NCBI GenBank assembly: GCA_018222405.1
Contig: JAAFAI010000002.1
Span: 124,001-188,000 of the forward strand
Source of the DNA: Gammaproteobacteria bacterium
Lineage (GTDB): Bacteria > Pseudomonadota > Gammaproteobacteria > Enterobacterales > Alteromonadaceae
Reading direction: 5' to 3'
DNA: 64,000 nt
In this document: piece by piece, positions 9,565 to 16,323 of the stretch
Position numbering within the stretch: position 1 is the first letter of the stretch
Layout: each line of letters opens with the position of its first letter
Translations under genes and position numbers: made by a program
Notes under the pieces: generated by a model
What the model saw: only the letters and a program-made list of their open reading frames with translations
The model's database searches: none
Told to the model about the DNA's origin: nothing

Positions 9565-9608
9565 TTTCACCGGGTAAACCCATTTGCTGCTGATTTAACC
9601 CGGTGAAA
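9565..9608. repeat. 11-bp perfect inverted repeat between dipeptidase and cus-like operons
   Basis: TTTCACCGGGT (9565-9575) and ACCCGGTGAAA (9598-9608) are exact complements separated by 22 bases. It lies between the end of the dipeptidase gene (9626) and the GTG start of the CopL-like gene (9494), on the strand both are read from. It could be a transcript-end hairpin of the dipeptidase mRNA or an operator; no U-run follows it. Confidence 0.6.
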
Positions 9609-9625
9609 TAGTGTTATGTGCCGGG

Positions 9626-10837
9626 CTAATTCGCGGCTGCGTAGGTTTCTACCTCAGTCCATACGCGCAGCAGGTTTTCGCCTAACAGCTTGGCGATGTC
9701 GGTTTCGGAGTAACCGCGATCCAGTAAGCCCTGTACCAGTGACGGGTAAGACGACACATCCTTCAGGCCAATCGGCAGTGAGTCGCCAACGCCATCGTAG
9801 TCAGAGCCGATTCCCACATGATCAATGCCAATAAGGCCCACTACATGGTCAATGTGGTCGAGTACATCGGCTAAAGTGGAGTAAGGGTAAGGGTTTTCCT
9901 TACTGTAATTATCAGCAAAATTCGCTACTTCTTCACTGTCTGCGTCAAACTCTTTGATCAGGGCATTTCGTTGTTTAGTGCGATTATCACTCCACATGCG
10001 CGCTTCTTTGGTTACAAAACCGGAGCCAAAGTTAATCATTACCACACCGCCGTTCTCGCCCAGCTTCACCAGCATATCGTCGGTCATATTGCGTTCAAAG
10101 CCTGGCGTAAAGGTACGTAATGAAGAGTGGGAGGCAATCACCGGTGCCTGACTGATTTCAATAGCCTGGTAAAAGGCGTCATCTGATACGTGGGAGATAT
10201 CCACCATCACGCCGATGTTGTTCATTGCAGTGACCAGCTCTTTACCAAAGGGGCTCAAGCCGTTCCACTTGCGGCGTATGTCGTAGGATGAGTCGCTGAT
10301 ATGGTTAGCCCTGGAATGCGCCAGCGTGATATAGCGAATGCCGCGCTGATGGAAGATTTCGAGGTTTTTCAGGTCGCCCTGGATTGGCGAGCCATTTTCC
10401 ATCCCCATAGGCAGGGAAATTAATCCTTTGGCAAATTGCTCGCGCACGTCCTGCGGGCTCATGGCAATAGCAAACTTATCCGGGGCACGCGCGGTGATGG
10501 CCTCGACGTTGTCGATGAGCATATGGGCAAGCTGCGTTGACTCATCTGAGTCATCGAGACTGGCTGGTACGTAAATCGACATAAACGGGGCATTCAGACC
10601 GCCGCTGACTGCACGCGGATAATCGAAATCGCCGCCCTCGGTAGCTTTGGTGACATCCACCCATTTGTTGTGTACACGGTACGGCACATCGATGTGGCCA
10701 TCCACAATAATATAACGTTGAGCAATATCCTGCGCCGTGGATAAGCCTTTGGGCGGCTGACCGGGTGCAGACGTCGACTGGCAGCCGGTTAATAGTGCGA
10801 GTGCAGTAACACTACCCAGCAAGAAAGCGTGCTTCAT
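9626..10837 (-). CDS. Lipoprotein membrane dipeptidase, M19 family
   Basis: A 403-residue zinc dipeptidase of the renal dipeptidase (M19) family that hydrolyses dipeptides, including D-configured C-termini. The ATG at 10837 gives a type II signal peptide, MKHAFLLGSVTALALLTGC, with lipobox LLTG-C, so it is probably outer-membrane or periplasm anchored. Family landmarks in order are VDGHIDVPYR (metal His-x-Asp), the MENGSP segment with the bridging glutamate, ITLAHSRANHI, DISHVSDD, PVIASHSS and GIDHVGIGSDYDGVGD. A frame starting at 10909 would place 24 polar residues before the signal. A single-gene unit, followed by an 11-bp inverted repeat. Confidence 0.93.
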   Translation of the reverse strand: MKHAFLLGSVTALALLTGCQSTSAPGQPPKGLSTAQDIAQRYIIVDGHIDVPYRVHNKWVDVTKATEGGDFDYPRAVSGGLNAPFMSIYVPASLDDSDESTQLAHMLIDNVEAITARAPDKFAIAMSPQDVREQFAKGLISLPMGMENGSPIQGDLKNLEIFHQRGIRYITLAHSRANHISDSSYDIRRKWNGLSPFGKELVTAMNNIGVMVDISHVSDDAFYQAIEISQAPVIASHSSLRTFTPGFERNMTDDMLVKLGENGGVVMINFGSGFVTKEARMWSDNRTKQRNALIKEFDADSEEVANFADNYSKENPYPYSTLADVLDHIDHVVGLIGIDHVGIGSDYDGVGDSLPIGLKDVSSYPSLVQGLLDRGYSETDIAKLLGENLLRVWTEVETYAAAN

Positions 10838-11275
10838 GGTGTAAATCCCTGTAAGTGACGTTAGATTGTATTTTTTTATAAACCTATCATGATTTTTTGA
10901 TTTACTCACCTGGTGGTTTATTCAGAAAGGTGTTTGTTTGCTTTAATATTTTATTCATCTTTGCGGGTTACCCTGCAAGCCGACTGATTATTGGGTGGCT
11001 GGACGTGCAAGTTCAAATACGCCATACTGCCCGGCGGTTGTCTGGCATCTGAGAAGCAACAGGTGGCGGGAAGTGTGACCTGCACAGGGTGGACTACCTG
11101 TGATGAACCACGCATAAAACCGGCGCCATAGCGGGTATCGTAAATAAATTACCAACTTGTTGGTATGCGCCCCCTTGAATAATGCCGCCAGACCCTCATT
11201 AACTAAAAAATAACAGGTGTTGGTGTCTGATACGGATACCAGACCACACATTACAATTGAATCGAGATAGTACTT
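10838..11275. other. Intergenic region with a 7-2-7 palindrome
   Basis: This 438-base gap separates the divergent dipeptidase and SapC-family genes, so it should hold both promoters. The clearest element is TACCAACTTGTTGGTA at 11150-11165, a 7-bp inverted repeat with a 2-base centre, about 110 bases before the SapC start and typical in size of a dimeric repressor site. A TACAAT hexamer at 11251-11256 could be a -10 for the SapC gene but has no clear -35. I see no convincing gene here. Confidence 0.45.
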
Positions 11276-12040
11276 ATGGCAATGAATTTCGTACCGCTGG
11301 ATAAAAATACACATAAAGATCTGAAAGTAGCGGTAGATCCTGCTTTTCCATACGCGAAAAACACCCACCTGGCCGCGGCATCAATTCGTGAATTTGCACA
11401 ATTAGCCGGCGCTATGCCACTGGTGTTCATCCAGGATCCTAAAACAAATAAACATCACGTTGTAGCAATGTTGGGCATTGAGCCAGGCCAGAACCTGTTT
11501 TTACAGGATGGCAAATGGAATGCGCCACATATTCCAATGAACATCGTTCGTTACCCGTTCGACGTGCGTCCTGACGGCGACAAGCTGGGCGTTTACATTG
11601 ATGAAGACAGCGATCTGATTAAAGAAGAAGGTCAGCCATTATTTAAAGAGGATGGCAACCCATCTGACTTCCTGAACAACCGCCAGCAATTGCTGGGCGA
11701 CCTGGCGAATAGCGAAATGCTGACCCAGCAGTTTGTGTCTAAAGTGGTTGAACTGGATCTGTTAAACCCAATGCAACTGCGTGTTCAGTACAGCAACGGC
11801 CAGGGCCGCAACGTTGGTGGCATCCTGACCATTGATGAGAAGAAACTGGTAGAGCTGGCAGATGAGCAAGTGGTAGAACTACACAGAGCTGGTTTCATGG
11901 GCGCACTCTACGCCATGATGCTTTCTTTAGGTCAGCTGAACCGCCTGATTGAGCTTTCTACCAATGCCGAAAGCCCAATCAAAGCCATGCAAATGGAGCC
12001 AGCGCCGGCAGAACAAGCCGAGGCTGCGCCACAGCAGTAA
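11276..12040 (+). CDS. SapC family protein
   Basis: A 254-residue protein matching the SapC family (named after a Campylobacter S-layer-associated protein). The family is common in marine gammaproteobacteria and its molecular role is not established. Landmarks are the N-terminal FVPLDKNTHKDLKV, the FAQLAGAMPLVF block and the FLQDGKWNAPHIPMNIVRYPFDV block. It has no signal peptide and no predicted membrane helix, so it is probably cytoplasmic. The C-terminal 20 residues are Ala/Glu/Gln-rich and likely disordered. It stands alone: a strong terminator follows at 12064 and a long upstream gap with a palindrome precedes it. The family call is good; function is unknown. Confidence 0.85.
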   Translation: MAMNFVPLDKNTHKDLKVAVDPAFPYAKNTHLAAASIREFAQLAGAMPLVFIQDPKTNKHHVVAMLGIEPGQNLFLQDGKWNAPHIPMNIVRYPFDVRPDGDKLGVYIDEDSDLIKEEGQPLFKEDGNPSDFLNNRQQLLGDLANSEMLTQQFVSKVVELDLLNPMQLRVQYSNGQGRNVGGILTIDEKKLVELADEQVVELHRAGFMGALYAMMLSLGQLNRLIELSTNAESPIKAMQMEPAPAEQAEAAPQQ

Positions 12041-12063
12041 GCCACTGCAGGGCATAAAAAACC

Positions 12064-12092
12064 AAAAGGGTGGGCGAGAGCCCACCTTTTTT
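12064..12092 (+). terminator. Rho-independent terminator after the SapC-family gene
   Basis: Stem GGTGGGC (12069-12075), loop GAGA, stem GCCCACC (12080-12086), then TTTTTT. An AAAA run precedes the left arm, so it may also act weakly in the other direction. Confidence 0.92.
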
Positions 12093-12135
12093 ATTGATAC
12101 TCAGTCAACCAGAACCATCCTGTGGAACTCCTTTC

Positions 12136-13584
12136 ATGTCACTCACTTTAGTTAATCCCAGCGTAAAATTATCGGCGACACTAACCGTTGAAGGTCCAAC
12201 CCTGACTATCGAAGAGGGGCAGCACACCATTATCAGTGGTCTTAATGGCAGTGGTAAATCGGTACTGGCTGCGGTGCTGGCCGGAGAAGGGAAAGTGCTT
12301 AGTGGTGAACGGCAATCAGGTGGTCGTTGCGGCTGGGTGAGTGTGGGACAACAACAGGCAGTGATTGAAGCAGAGCGCCGCAAAGACGACGCCGATATTC
12401 TTGATGTGGTACCGGTACCCAGCACGGCTAAAGAAGTTATCCTGGACGGTCTTACCGACGAACAAAGCGTAACAGAAGTGCTGAACGAATTGGCCGAGTT
12501 ACTGGGTATTAGCATCCTCCTTGAACGGGAGTTTCTGGCCCTGTCCACCGGCGAGACTCGCAAAGTGTTATTAACCAGAGAGCTGCTGAGGGAGCCTGAC
12601 TGGCTGGTGTTGGATGAGCCCTATGATGGCCTGGATATTGAAACTGTAAGCAGATTTGCCCAATACCTTGATAAGCTCAGCAGCCGTTGTACGCTGATTA
12701 TGGTAGTCAACCGGGTAAGCGAAATTCCTGTTTGGGCGCAGCGTTTGTTGTTCTTACAAAATGGTCGCATCGCCTGGCAAATTGAAGGCGACACACTTGA
12801 TGACGCCGCGCTGCAGCCGCTCAGACAAATTATGCATATCCAGCAAAATGTCGAAAAGCTACCAGATCGCGACAGCGATTGCCATGCGCCCCGGCGCAGC
12901 GACCCTAATGCGCCGCTGGTCAGATTGAATAACGGCCGGGTTGCCTGGGGTGACAATGTGGTGTTTGAGCAGCTTAACTGGACTATTGCGCCTGGTGAGC
13001 ACTGGCAGATAATTGGCCCGAATGGCTCGGGGAAAACTTGCTTACTGACGCTAATCACCGGTGACAACCCACTTTGCTACAGCAACGATTTAAACGTGTT
13101 TGGTTATCAGCGTGGCAGTGGCGAAAGCATCTGGGACATAAAACAACACCTCGGCATCATTTCTAACAGTTTGCACTTGCAATACCGGGTTAACTGCTCG
13201 GTTGCAGACGTGGTGTGTTCTGGTTTTTACGACAGTATTGGCCTGTACAAAACACCCTCCGACAGGCAACGCCTACTGTGCCGGGAATGGCTGGTTGCGG
13301 TTGGCCTGGAGCGAGAGGCGAAAACGCCGTTTCAGTCATTATCATTTGGCGATCAGCGTTTATTGCTCATCGTGCGGGCGATGGTGAAACATCCAAGCCT
13401 GTTGATTCTTGATGAGCCATGCAATGGCCTGGATGAGATCAACCGCACCAAGGTGCTGGCCATGCTCGATTTACTGGCCCGGGAAGGCAATACCACGCTG
13501 CTGTATGTTAATCATCACAGCGAAGATAAGATCCCAGCGATCAAAAACACGCTGAATATGCGTGATTACCAGCCTCGTGACTAA
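12136..13584 (+). CDS. modF: ModF-like double ABC ATPase
   Basis: A 482-residue protein with two complete ABC ATPase domains and no membrane part, the architecture of E. coli ModF (PhrA), which sits with molybdate transport genes but is not essential for it. First domain: Walker A GLNGSGKS, signature LSTGETRK, Walker B WLVLDEPYDGLD. Second domain: Walker A GPNGSGKT, signature LSFGDQRL, Walker B LLILDEPCNGLD, switch His in VNHHSED. The ATG at 12136 is chosen because the longer frame from 12070 begins inside the upstream terminator. No mod transporter genes are nearby, so any link to molybdate is by homology only. Confidence 0.85.
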   Translation: MSLTLVNPSVKLSATLTVEGPTLTIEEGQHTIISGLNGSGKSVLAAVLAGEGKVLSGERQSGGRCGWVSVGQQQAVIEAERRKDDADILDVVPVPSTAKEVILDGLTDEQSVTEVLNELAELLGISILLEREFLALSTGETRKVLLTRELLREPDWLVLDEPYDGLDIETVSRFAQYLDKLSSRCTLIMVVNRVSEIPVWAQRLLFLQNGRIAWQIEGDTLDDAALQPLRQIMHIQQNVEKLPDRDSDCHAPRRSDPNAPLVRLNNGRVAWGDNVVFEQLNWTIAPGEHWQIIGPNGSGKTCLLTLITGDNPLCYSNDLNVFGYQRGSGESIWDIKQHLGIISNSLHLQYRVNCSVADVVCSGFYDSIGLYKTPSDRQRLLCREWLVAVGLEREAKTPFQSLSFGDQRLLLIVRAMVKHPSLLILDEPCNGLDEINRTKVLAMLDLLAREGNTTLLYVNHHSEDKIPAIKNTLNMRDYQPRD

Positions 13585-13595
13585 TTGGTAAAACA

Positions 13596-13784
13596 CTACA
13601 AGTTCAGGTTCTCACGGCCGTATTTGAAGCAAAGGTAAAAGTAACCGACGATAGCGATAACACCGGGAACAAAACCAAAAAATAATGGAAACTGGTCAAG
13701 CAATAAGTCAATAAATGCGCCGATGATAAAGCCTGAGAATATTGCTTTTTGTAATCCGGCTCCACCCTTTATACCGTTAAACAT
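13596..13784 (-). CDS. Small two-helix membrane protein; candidate bacteriocin immunity protein
   Basis: I recognise no family for this 62-residue protein. It has a short polar N-terminus (MFNGIKGGAGLQ), two membrane helices (about residues 13-30, and 33-52 with a Pro-rich turn) and a basic C-terminus (FKYGRENLNL), giving a hairpin with both ends probably cytoplasmic. A GGGGAAG ribosome site precedes the ATG. It is read in the same direction as, and 87 bases after, a decayed class II bacteriocin precursor. Small two-helix proteins in that position are commonly self-immunity proteins. That role is inference from position and size only. It runs toward the end of modF and seems intact. Confidence 0.6.
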   Translation of the reverse strand: MFNGIKGGAGLQKAIFSGFIIGAFIDLLLDQFPLFFGFVPGVIAIVGYFYLCFKYGRENLNL

Positions 13785-13871
13785 CCTGACTTCCCCTGTA
13801 AAGAGTTACACTATGTGGGCCTGCATCTTTAATAGGAGACAGGCCGGTAAAATTACTTGTTCATGGCTAAC

Positions 13872-14095
13872 TTATAAAGATAGCCACTCCCAGTCACCAT
13901 CATTAGCGATCGCATTGCCAAAGAAAAGTCCACCGCCAAAGCTTGTTGCTGCGGCAGCACCTGCTCCAACCCAGCCAACAGGTCCAGATGCAACTATGCC
14001 ATTAGCAAGTGCAACCATGCCAATTCCCAAGCTTGCTTCTCCACTATCTACACCCCTACTACTACATCAATGTCTGTTAAATTTAGTTATTTCAT
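13872..14095 (-). pseudogene. Decayed class II microcin/bacteriocin precursor (double-glycine leader)
   Basis: Read leftward from ATG at 14095 the codons give MK*LNLTDIDVVVG, then TAG. This lines up without gaps with the 15-residue leader of microcin V (MRTLTLNELDSVSGG). A one-base shift at the GGGG run (14053-14056), exactly where the second cleavage-site glycine should be, opens a 59-residue frame to TAA at 13872. It starts VDSGEASLGIGMVALANG and contains GPVGWVGAGAAAATSFGGG and GGLFFGNAIA, with GxxxG-type repeats and a DWEWLSL tail, typical of small pore-forming class II peptides. Two independent lesions are visible: codon 3 is TAA (one change from GAA) and one G is missing from the run. 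The mature frame has no good start of its own. Local GC near 14041-14160 is about one third. Confidence 0.7.
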
Positions 14096-14276
14096 AACAT
14101 TGCTCGTTAATAACTCTGTAATCACCAACCTTTTATTAATGAACCACAATAGTTCCACTTCCAGTAAAAACAGACTACTGAGCCCAGGTTCAGTTTTTGA
14201 AGTGTAGTGATTGAGTAGTTCGTTGTCGCGAACACAGGCGCAGAGTGTTAACAATGCTGATTAGCGTTAGATTGCG

Positions 14277-14369
14277 TATAATCTTGTTTTTTTTCGCCGC
14301 TGATCTCAGACCTTTTTAGAATTAAATACCCACTTCCCCTTAGCTTTTCTTCTAAGGGGAGTGGTTTTT
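14277..14369 (+). ncRNA. Candidate small RNA: -10 hexamer and rho-independent terminator with no ORF between
   Basis: A consensus TATAAT lies at 14277-14282, but I see no good -35 at 16-18 bases. About 50 bases on is a strong hairpin: CCACTTCCCCTTAG (14330-14343), 8-base loop, CTAAGGGGAGTGG (14352-14364), 13 pairs with one bulged base, followed by TTTTT. No gene on this strand ends just upstream that would need this terminator, since modF ends more than 700 bases away. A transcript of roughly 80 nt ending at about 14369 is the simplest reading. The eight-T run at 14287-14294 could instead terminate something upstream. Confidence 0.35.
14330..14369 (+). terminator. Strong rho-independent terminator upstream of the mra promoter
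   Basis: Thirteen-pair hairpin with an 8-base loop followed by five T. It insulates the division cluster from upstream transcription and may end a small RNA. Confidence 0.8.
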
Positions 14370-14478
14370 CCCACTTTTCCCCCTTTTTCCTTCTTTCTAA
14401 TCAGCCACTTCAGCGCAAAGCCCGAAAATAAGGGATTTTCCCCCATTTAGTTACTCATCCTGTACGGCGCGTTTTTGC

Positions 14479-14540
14479 TTGACAGTGGGGAGGAATGATA
14501 CCTAAACTGTCAAAAGTGGGTAAAAGTGGCAAATAGTGGA
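14479..14540 (+). promoter_or_regulatory. mra promoter with dyad and MraZ-type repeats
   Basis: TTGACA (14479-14484), an 18-base spacer and TAAACT (14503-14508) form a sigma70-type promoter. Three GTGG-type boxes follow at exact 10-base steps: GTGGG 14516, GTGGC 14526 and GTGGA 14536. This matches the known MraZ operator design of GTGGG-like repeats spaced 10 bases, so mraZ is likely autoregulated. In addition TTGACAGT (14479-14486) and ACTGTCAA (14506-14513) form a perfect 8-bp dyad bracketing the promoter core, which could be a second operator. Confidence 0.8.
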
Positions 14541-14615
14541 TCATATAATCAACGTTTTGCAGATTAGATCTCATAAAACACGAATAATAAGATCAATACA
14601 CAAAAGGCTAGGGGA

Positions 14616-15074
14616 ATGTTCCGCGGCGCTAACGCAATCAATCTGGATTCCAAAGGGAGACTGGCTATACCGACAAAGCATCGGCAGCCCCTTCTGGATG
14701 ATTGTGCCGGACAACTGATCTGCACCATTGACACACAACAAAGCTGTTTGCTGCTTTACCCGCTTCCCGAATGGGAAGAAATCGAACTCAAGCTGAGTAA
14801 GTTTTCCAGCAACATTGAGCAGGAAAGACGAAAGATTCGTTTATTACTCGGCTACGCCATCGACTGCGAAATGGATAAGAGCGGTCGTGTGCTCATTCCT
14901 GTACCCCTGCGTAATCATGCCAAATTAGACAAAGAAATTCTGCTGGTTGGTCAATTAAATAAATTCGAAATCTGGAATTCAGAAATCTGGGCTAAACGTA
15001 TCGAAGAAGATATGGAAGTTGAGCGTTCTGGTAACTTTGAGCTCACTGAGCGTTTACAGGACTTCTCACTATGA
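14616..15074 (+). CDS. mraZ: Transcriptional regulator MraZ
   Basis: The 152-residue first gene of the dcw cluster. MraZ is an AbrB/SpoVT-fold ring-forming DNA-binding protein that represses its own operon. The N-terminal signature [23 protein letters not shown] is close to E. coli MraZ, and the second half repeats the fold ([16 protein letters not shown]). Length is the usual 150 or so. The ATG at 14616 follows AGGGGA very closely; the conserved MFRG start makes it secure. Its putative operator boxes lie 76-100 bases upstream. It overlaps rsmH by 4 bases (ATGA). Confidence 0.97.
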   Translation: MFRGANAINLDSKGRLAIPTKHRQPLLDDCAGQLICTIDTQQSCLLLYPLPEWEEIELKLSKFSSNIEQERRKIRLLLGYAIDCEMDKSGRVLIPVPLRNHAKLDKEILLVGQLNKFEIWNSEIWAKRIEEDMEVERSGNFELTERLQDFSL

Positions 15075-16006
15075 CCGCATCGTTTTCGCATACCTCTGTA
15101 CTCCTGCAGGAATGCCTGGACGGCCTGGCCATCAAACCAGACGGTATTTATATCGATGCTACCTTTGGCCGTGGTGGTCATTCAGGTGAAATCCTCAAAC
15201 AGCTGGGCAGCAATGGTCGCTTAATTGCGTTTGATCGCGATCCCCAGGCAATTGAAGCCGCCGCCCGGTTTGCAGAAGACGTACGATTTGAGATTGTGCA
15301 TTCGGCGTTTGGCGACATGGCTGAAGTCATTGAACAAATGGGCCTGACGCAGCAAATCGATGGTGTATTAATGGATCTGGGTGTGTCTTCACCGCAGTTA
15401 GACGACGCCGAGCGTGGTTTTAGCTTCCTGCGCGACGGGCCGTTGGATATGCGCATGGATACGTCACGGGGCATGAGTGCCGCCGACTGGCTGAACAGTG
15501 CTGACGAGCAGGATATTACCCAGGTAATTAAAGAGTTTGGCGAAGAGAAGTTCGGCAAGCGTATCGCCCATGCGATCGTCAACTACCGTCAGCAGCAACC
15601 GCTGGCCCGTACCAGTGAGTTAGTCACTATTATCGACCAGGCTATGCCGGTCAAAGACAAATTCAAGCACCCGGCTACCCGCACTTTTCAGGGCATTCGA
15701 ATTTACATCAACGCGGAGCTGGAGCAACTGAGGGTGGGGCTTAAAGCCGCAACCGGTATTTTACGTCCGGGCGGGCGTCTGGCAGTGATCTCGTTTCACT
15801 CACTGGAAGACCGCCTGGTAAAACGGTTTATGAAGGAGCAGAGCAAGGGCAAAGCATTGCCACCGGGGCTACCGGTAACCCAGGCAGAAATCGACGCCGA
15901 CAAAGTGTTAACCCTTATTGGCAAAGCCATTAAGCCTGGCGAGGAAGAGCTCAAACACAACGTGCGATCCCGCAGCGCGGTACTCAGGGTGGCGGAAAAA
16001 CGATGA
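15071..16006 (+). CDS. rsmH: 16S rRNA (cytosine(1402)-N4)-methyltransferase
   Basis: RsmH (MraW), 311 residues, uses S-adenosylmethionine to methylate N4 of C1402 in 16S rRNA, tuning the ribosomal P site. Family motifs are the N-terminal [13 protein letters not shown], the SAM loop [34 protein letters not shown], the segment GPLDMRMD and the C-terminal [16 protein letters not shown]. The start overlaps the mraZ stop and the end overlaps ftsL, so expression is probably translationally coupled. Confidence 0.97.
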   Translation: MTASFSHTSVLLQECLDGLAIKPDGIYIDATFGRGGHSGEILKQLGSNGRLIAFDRDPQAIEAAARFAEDVRFEIVHSAFGDMAEVIEQMGLTQQIDGVLMDLGVSSPQLDDAERGFSFLRDGPLDMRMDTSRGMSAADWLNSADEQDITQVIKEFGEEKFGKRIAHAIVNYRQQQPLARTSELVTIIDQAMPVKDKFKHPATRTFQGIRIYINAELEQLRVGLKAATGILRPGGRLAVISFHSLEDRLVKRFMKEQSKGKALPPGLPVTQAEIDADKVLTLIGKAIKPGEEELKHNVRSRSAVLRVAEKR

Positions 16007-16323
16007 CCGGTTCGACGACCAACTTTAACTTCCTTCTCATCCTGGTTACCGAATTGACCCGCCATAAGCTGCGGGTTTTGTTGTTTATAGCGGTTATCGC
16101 CAGCGCTCTGGCGGTGATCCTCAGCACGCACCATAATCGCCAGCAAAATATTGCCCTGGAAGAGCTGATGCGGGAGAAAGACCAGCTCGACGTGGAATGG
16201 CGTAACCTGGTGCTGGAACAACGTGCCCTAACCGAGCATAACCGAATCGAAGCCATGGTTCAGAAGGAACTCGACATGCATCGTCCTGATGTGGATGACG
16301 AGGTTGTGGTGCGGATCAAATGA
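16003..16323 (+). CDS. ftsL: Cell division protein FtsL
   Basis: A 106-residue bitopic divisome protein: short cytoplasmic N-terminus, one membrane helix (about residues 26-41, [16 protein letters not shown]) and a periplasmic coiled coil (about 46-95) of the leucine-zipper type that pairs with FtsB and FtsQ. The motif [13 protein letters not shown] near the C-terminus is typical of the family. It overlaps rsmH and ftsI by 4 bases each. Confidence 0.95.
   Translation: MTGSTTNFNFLLILVTELTRHKLRVLLFIAVIASALAVILSTHHNRQQNIALEELMREKDQLDVEWRNLVLEQRALTEHNRIEAMVQKELDMHRPDVDDEVVVRIK

Noticed and set aside
10988-11368. 126-residue open frame on the minus strand across the SapC start
   Set aside because: It overlaps the SapC coding start, has no domain-like pattern and no ribosome site, and runs through the likely promoter region.
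13723-14097. 124-residue open frame on the plus strand
   Set aside because: Its proline/alanine-rich composition is the antisense of the Gly/Ala-rich bacteriocin frame and of the small membrane protein gene; it has no plausible ribosome site or domain.
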